Positions 52,740 to 56,083 of a stretch of 56,083 nt of DNA are shown in pieces. The notes beneath the pieces are model-generated. The model ran no database searches, was not told where the DNA came from, and worked only from the letters and a program-made list of their open reading frames with translations. The translations under genes and the position numbers were made by a program. Every line of letters starts with the position of its first letter. The first letter of the stretch is position 1. Location: positions 1 to 56,083 of the forward strand of contig JADYYP010000058.1 of assembly GCA_020853575.1 (NCBI GenBank), read 5' to 3'. Origin of the DNA: Planctomycetota bacterium. Its GTDB lineage: Bacteria; Planctomycetota; UBA1135; GCA-002686595.

Positions 52740-54287
52740 TCAGCTCCCCAGCGGCCCGACGACGCCTTCGACGGCGGCGACCAGCGCGCCGCTCGCGATC
52801 AGCTCGCGCGCGGCCTGCAGGTCGGGGTGCAGGTAGCGGTCGCTGTCGAGCTTCGCGACTCGCGTGCGCAGCAGCTCGTGCGCCGCCTGGGCACCATCGC
52901 CGGCGCGGAGCTGCGCGTTGAACTCGCGCGCTTGCGCCGCGCAGACCCACTCGATCGCCAGCACCTGCTCGGTGTTGTCCAAGATCGCGCGTGCCTTGCG
53001 CGCCGCGGTCACGCCCATGGAGACGTGGTCTTCTTGGTTGGCGCTGGTCGGGACCGAGTCGACGCTGGCGGGATGCGCCAGCGACTTGTTCTCGCTCGCC
53101 AGCGACGCGGCCGCGACCTGCGCGATCATCAAGCCCGAATTGAGCCCGGGCTTGGGAGTCAGGAACGCCGGCAGGTGCGACAGATCGGGGTTGACGAGCT
53201 GCTCGATGCGCCGCTCGGAGATGTTGGCCAACGTCGCCAGCGCCGCCGCCAGGTAGTCGAGTGGGATCGAGATCGGTTGACCGTGGAACTGGCCCGCGCT
53301 GACGACTTCGCCGGTGTCGGGGAACAACACGGGGTTGTCGGTGACCGAGTTGAGCTCGTGCGCGAACACGCCCTCGACATGCTCCAGCGCGGTCTTGCAC
53401 GCGCCGTGGACTTGCGGGACGCAGCGCAACGAGTACGGGTCCTGCACGCGGTCGCAGGCGGCGTGGTGCTCGAGCACTTGCGAGTTCGCCAGGCACGCGC
53501 GCACGTTCGCGGCGCAGCGCGCATGTCCGGCGTGGCCCTTGAGCAGCGCAAAGCGTTCGTCGAAGGGCTTGGCCGAGCCCAACAGGGCCTCGATCGAGAG
53601 CGACGCGATCGCGTCGGCGGCCTTGGAGAGGTTTTGCGCGCGCAACAGCACCAGCGAGCCGATGGCCTTCATGATCTCGGTGCCGTTGATCACCGCCAGG
53701 CCTTCCTTCGCGCGGTATTCGACCGGAGCCTCGCCGATCGCGGCCAAGGCGTCGAGCGCGCTCATCCGGCGCCAGGCGCCGCCGTGCTCGACGAAGGCCT
53801 CGCCGTGGCCCATGGCCGCCGCCGCCATGTGAGCGAGCGGGGCGAGGTCGCCGCTCGCGCCCACCGAGCCTTGCTCGGGCACCAGCGGCACGAAACGCTT
53901 GTTGAAGAGCCGAATCAGCGTCTCGACCAGCTCCAGGCGCACGCCCGAGTGGCCGCGCGCCAGCCCGTTGAGCCGCAGGATCTGAGCAGCGCGCACTTCG
54001 GGGATCGAGAGCGGCGCGCCGACGCCGCAGCAATGCGACAAGATCAGATTGCGCTGGAGCTCGACCAGGTCCGAGGCCGGGATGGCGATGCTCTTGAGCT
54101 TGCCGAAGCCGGTGGTGAGCCCGTACACGATGTTGCCCTGGCGCACGTGCTGGTCGACCAGTTCGCGAGCGCGGAGCACCGCACTCCGCGCCCCCTCGGT
54201 GAGCGCGAGCGTGAGCGCTCCCCCCTCGCGCAGAACGGCCAAATCGGAGAGTCGCAGTGCCCGTCCGTCGAGTGTCAGGTTCTTCAA
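52740..54287 (-). CDS. hutH: histidine ammonia-lyase
   Basis: The 515-residue protein has the MIO-forming Ala-Ser-Gly at 144-146 within QGSVGASGDLAPLAHM. Other family elements are NIVYGLTTGFG (active-site Tyr55), HELNSVTDNPVLFPD, FHGQPISIPLDY and SANQEDHVSMG. It removes ammonia from histidine to give urocanate in the cytoplasm. The start codon is TTG 54287 (KNLTLDG follows), which gives the normal N-terminus; a GCTAGAAT element lies 9 nt upstream. It is divergent from the Ser/Thr kinase and on the same strand as hutU, with the LtaS-like and PAP2 genes between. Confidence 0.96.
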   Translation of the reverse strand: MKNLTLDGRALRLSDLAVLREGGALTLALTEGARSAVLRARELVDQHVRQGNIVYGLTTGFGKLKSIAIPASDLVELQRNLILSHCCGVGAPLSIPEVRAAQILRLNGLARGHSGVRLELVETLIRLFNKRFVPLVPEQGSVGASGDLAPLAHMAAAAMGHGEAFVEHGGAWRRMSALDALAAIGEAPVEYRAKEGLAVINGTEIMKAIGSLVLLRAQNLSKAADAIASLSIEALLGSAKPFDERFALLKGHAGHARCAANVRACLANSQVLEHHAACDRVQDPYSLRCVPQVHGACKTALEHVEGVFAHELNSVTDNPVLFPDTGEVVSAGQFHGQPISIPLDYLAAALATLANISERRIEQLVNPDLSHLPAFLTPKPGLNSGLMIAQVAAASLASENKSLAHPASVDSVPTSANQEDHVSMGVTAARKARAILDNTEQVLAIEWVCAAQAREFNAQLRAGDGAQAAHELLRTRVAKLDSDRYLHPDLQAARELIASGALVAAVEGVVGPLGS

Positions 54288-54296
54288 GCGGCGCGG

Positions 54297-54304
54297 ATTC
54301 TAGC
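54297..54304 (-). promoter_or_regulatory. putative -10 element (GCTAGAAT) for hutH
   Basis: GCTAGAAT ends 9 nt before the TTG start of hutH (minus strand). The identical octamer precedes the small membrane protein gene at 10634-11131. The nine bases to the start are G and C only. Confidence 0.5.
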
Positions 54305-54375
54305 AGCGCGGCGCGCCATGGAAGCGCGTGCCGCAGGGGCCCAGGCGCGCTGTCGTGTGTCACACACCCGATCGC

Positions 54376-54383
54376 GCTACGAT
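54376..54383 (+). promoter_or_regulatory. putative -10 element (GCTACGAT) for the Ser/Thr kinase
   Basis: GCTACGAT ends 13 nt before ATG 54397. Together with the hutH element it makes a divergent pair 71 nt apart. No Shine-Dalgarno sequence is visible in the leader (CCCAATCCTCTCG). Confidence 0.42.
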
Positions 54384-54396
54384 CCCAATCCTCTCG

Positions 54397-55953
54397 ATGT
54401 CCAATCGCTTCGAGTTCGAGTTGCCCTTCGAGGAAGCCGGTTTCCGGTTGGTGCGGCGCATCGGAGAGGGCGGCATGGGCACGGTGTACGAGGCGCTCGA
54501 GCTCGCGACCGGACGCGCATTGGCGCTCAAGGTCATGCCCGAAGGACAACTGCAGTCACCCGAGATGCTCGAGCGCTTCCGGCGCGAAGCCAAGCTCGCG
54601 GCCTCGATCTCGCACCCCAATTGCGTGTTCGTCTATGGCGTGCACGAAATCCGCGGGCTGCCCGCGATCTCGATGGAGCTGTTGCCCGGCACGACGCTGG
54701 CCAGCGTGATGCTGCGCGACGAGTTGCCCGAGATCCACGACTGCGTCAGTTGGATGGTGCAGGTCATCGACGGACTCGAGGCCGCCCACCAGAAGGGCGT
54801 GCTGCACCGCGACGTCAAGCCCGGCAATTGCTTCTTCGACTCCTCCGGCGCGGTCAAGATCGGTGACTTCGGCCTGGCGCGCGCCACGGTCCAGGAGCAA
54901 CCGCTGACGCAGGTCGGGGCCTTTCTCGGCACCACGCCCTACGCGTCGCCCGAAGCCGTGCGCGGCAAGGGCTACGAGATGCGCAGCGACATGTTCAGCG
55001 TCGGCTCGACCCTGTATGCGCTCCTGACCGGAGTGACTCCGTTCCAGGCGCCCGACAACGTCGCCACGATGATGCGCATCATCACCGACGTGGCGCAGAC
55101 CCCGCGCGTGCACCGCCCCGAGATCCCGGCCGAGCTCGCGGCCGTGGTGCTCAAGTGCCTGGCGCCGGAGCCCGCGGGTCGCTTCGCCAGCTACTCCGAG
55201 CTGCGGGCCGCGCTCGCTCGCTTCGCCAAGCCCGAGATGCGCGGCATCGCCAACCGCTCGAGCATGCGCTCCGCGGCCGAGAACAGTTGGGTCGCGGCCG
55301 GCAAGATCGGCGACTACAAGGTGCAGAGCGTGATCTCGCGCACGACGTCGGGCCGCTTGCTGCGCGCGCTCGATCCGGCGCTCGATCGCACCGTGTGGAT
55401 CCACGTCTATCAACCGAACCTGGCCGAGCACCGCATGCTCGACGTCGCACCCGGCGACGCGCGCTCGATGATCTTCCGCCTGCGCCTGATCAAGAGCCAG
55501 CGCACCGGCGGCACCAAGTACGAGGTCTACGAGTCGCTCGAGGGTCACGCGCTGCGCGAGGCGCTCGAGCAGGGCACGTTCGCCGACTGGGCCAACGCCC
55601 ACGGTCTGTTCGTCGAGTTGTGCGAGTTCCTCGCGCTCGACGCGCGCCCCCGGCATCTCGAGCAGCTGTGGATCGACTCTGGCGGCAAGCTGCGCGTGCT
55701 CGACTTCCCCATCGGTGAGTGCCCGGCGCAGAAGCTCGAGCCGCGCGCGCTGCTCGCCGCCATCGCGCGCGCGATCGGTGCCGCGGGCCGTCCGGCGGGC
55801 GGTTCGGAAGCGCTGCGCGCCGTGCTGCGCGAGATCGCCGACCCGGCCTCGCGCCTGGCGAGCGTCGCGGACATCGCCCTCGAGCTGCGAGCGGCCGCCG
55901 GGACCAAGCGCGCGGGCTGGCCCGGCCTGCGCTGGCCGTGGCGCCGCAAGTGA
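54397..55953 (+). CDS. Hanks-type serine/threonine protein kinase
   Basis: The 518-residue protein has an N-terminal kinase domain (residues ~16-275): glycine loop IGEGGMGTV, ATP-binding Lys45, catalytic loop HRDVKPGN (Asp139) and DFGLAR (Asp157). A GTTPYASPEA activation segment follows, so all catalytic residues are present. The C-terminal ~240 residues show no TM segment, PASTA or repeat domain. They contain a second, kinase-like or alpha/beta region beginning IGDYKVQSVIS. The protein is thus probably cytosolic, unlike the usual membrane-anchored PknB type. ATG 54397 gives a compact start; an upstream in-frame start at 54328 is less likely. It is divergent from hutH. Confidence 0.92.
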   Translation: MSNRFEFELPFEEAGFRLVRRIGEGGMGTVYEALELATGRALALKVMPEGQLQSPEMLERFRREAKLAASISHPNCVFVYGVHEIRGLPAISMELLPGTTLASVMLRDELPEIHDCVSWMVQVIDGLEAAHQKGVLHRDVKPGNCFFDSSGAVKIGDFGLARATVQEQPLTQVGAFLGTTPYASPEAVRGKGYEMRSDMFSVGSTLYALLTGVTPFQAPDNVATMMRIITDVAQTPRVHRPEIPAELAAVVLKCLAPEPAGRFASYSELRAALARFAKPEMRGIANRSSMRSAAENSWVAAGKIGDYKVQSVISRTTSGRLLRALDPALDRTVWIHVYQPNLAEHRMLDVAPGDARSMIFRLRLIKSQRTGGTKYEVYESLEGHALREALEQGTFADWANAHGLFVELCEFLALDARPRHLEQLWIDSGGKLRVLDFPIGECPAQKLEPRALLAAIARAIGAAGRPAGGSEALRAVLREIADPASRLASVADIALELRAAAGTKRAGWPGLRWPWRRK

Positions 55954-55962
55954 AGCGCGTCT

Positions 55963-56083
55963 AGCAGCCCGTTGAAAAACCGCCGCTGATCCGCAACCCG
56001 CGTAGGGCGGGTTAATAGCATGCGCAGCGAGGAGCGCAGGCGATGGCGATGAAGGGTCGATCGACGGAGAAGCAGGCGGACTT
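55963..56083 (+). mobile_element. probable left end of an insertion sequence, cut by the window edge
   Basis: Immediately after the kinase gene, AGCAGCCCGTTGAAAAACC (55963 onward) resembles terminal inverted repeats of bacterial transposons in composition. It is followed by a 7-bp hairpin (AACCCGC 55995-56001 with GCGGGTT 56007-56013) and then a short open frame starting at 56043. The sequence is less biased toward G/C in third positions than its neighbours. The right end and any target duplication are outside the window. Confidence is limited for that reason. Confidence 0.4.
56043..56083 (+). CDS. 5' end of a probable transposase (truncated)
   Basis: ATG 56043 opens a frame reading MAMKGRSTEKQAD to the window edge. 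Lys/Arg-Ser-x-Glu-Lys-Gln-Ala-Asp openings occur in transposases of several IS groups, and a GGAG (56031-56034) lies just upstream. The family is not assigned from 13 residues. Confidence 0.35.
   Translation, partial: MAMKGRSTEKQAD

Overview
The window is a chromosomal stretch of a very high-GC, Gram-negative bacterium. Coding density is high and third codon positions are dominated by G and C. An outer membrane is indicated by an OprO/P-like porin, a small beta-barrel protein, several lipoproteins, a LolA-like protein and a WaaP-like kinase. A cbb3-type terminal oxidase, rubrerythrin with a Fur/PerR-type regulator, and a transhydrogenase indicate an aerobic to microaerobic heterotroph. The mix of STT3-type oligosaccharyltransferases, sulfatase-like membrane proteins, FecR/ECF sigma, Ser/Thr kinase and rubrerythrin with an Fe-S partner suggests Planctomycetota or a myxobacteria-like lineage. 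That placement is inference; no rRNA gene is present to settle it. I found no tRNA, rRNA or CRISPR array.

Layout. 1-4.4 kb: the tail of an unknown gene, a LolA-like secreted protein and an M16 lipoprotein protease. 4.4-11.1 kb: two tandem STT3/PglB-like oligosaccharyltransferase paralogues, then a coupled methyltransferase and WaaP-like kinase, and a small membrane protein. 11.2-18.3 kb: housekeeping genes (HDOD protein coupled to sthA, U32 peptidase, chorismate mutase, gamma-carbonic-anhydrase-like protein, HxlR regulator divergent from a WrbA-like flavoprotein). 18.4-20.8 kb: an oxidative-stress group (Fur/PerR-like regulator, rubrerythrin, two-cluster Fe-S protein). 21.0-21.4 kb: a frameshifted remnant resembling an intradiol dioxygenase. 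21.6-23.3 kb: PhoU-like protein plus PiT phosphate transporter. 23.3-30.5 kb: a possible surface-glycan locus with two sulfatase-like membrane proteins flanking a polytopic membrane protein and a methyltransferase.

30.5-31.99 kb: a DUF2785 lipoprotein and an orphan CheX-like protein. 32.1-39.6 kb: a complete cbb3 oxidase operon on the minus strand, in the order dihaem cytochrome c, ccoN, ccoO, two small membrane proteins (one CcoS-like), ccoI, a short ccoG-like gene and a SafE/DsbD-like gene. 39.9-48.1 kb: beta-barrel protein, DinB protein, ECF sigma/FecR pair, lipoprotein, truD with a VOC protein, porin and YdcF. 48.2-54.3 kb: hutU and hutH, separated by an LtaS-like phosphotransferase and a PAP2 phosphatase. 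54.4-56.1 kb: a cytosolic Ser/Thr kinase, then what looks like the left end of an insertion sequence cut by the window edge.

Two themes recur. First, an octamer close to GCTANNAT sits 6-18 nt (36 in one case) before the start codon of about nine genes that mostly lack a Shine-Dalgarno sequence, which suggests short-leader or leaderless transcription. Second, all three alkaline-phosphatase-superfamily proteins carry threonine where sulfatases need the formylglycine cysteine or serine, so they are probably phospho-group enzymes rather than sulfatases.
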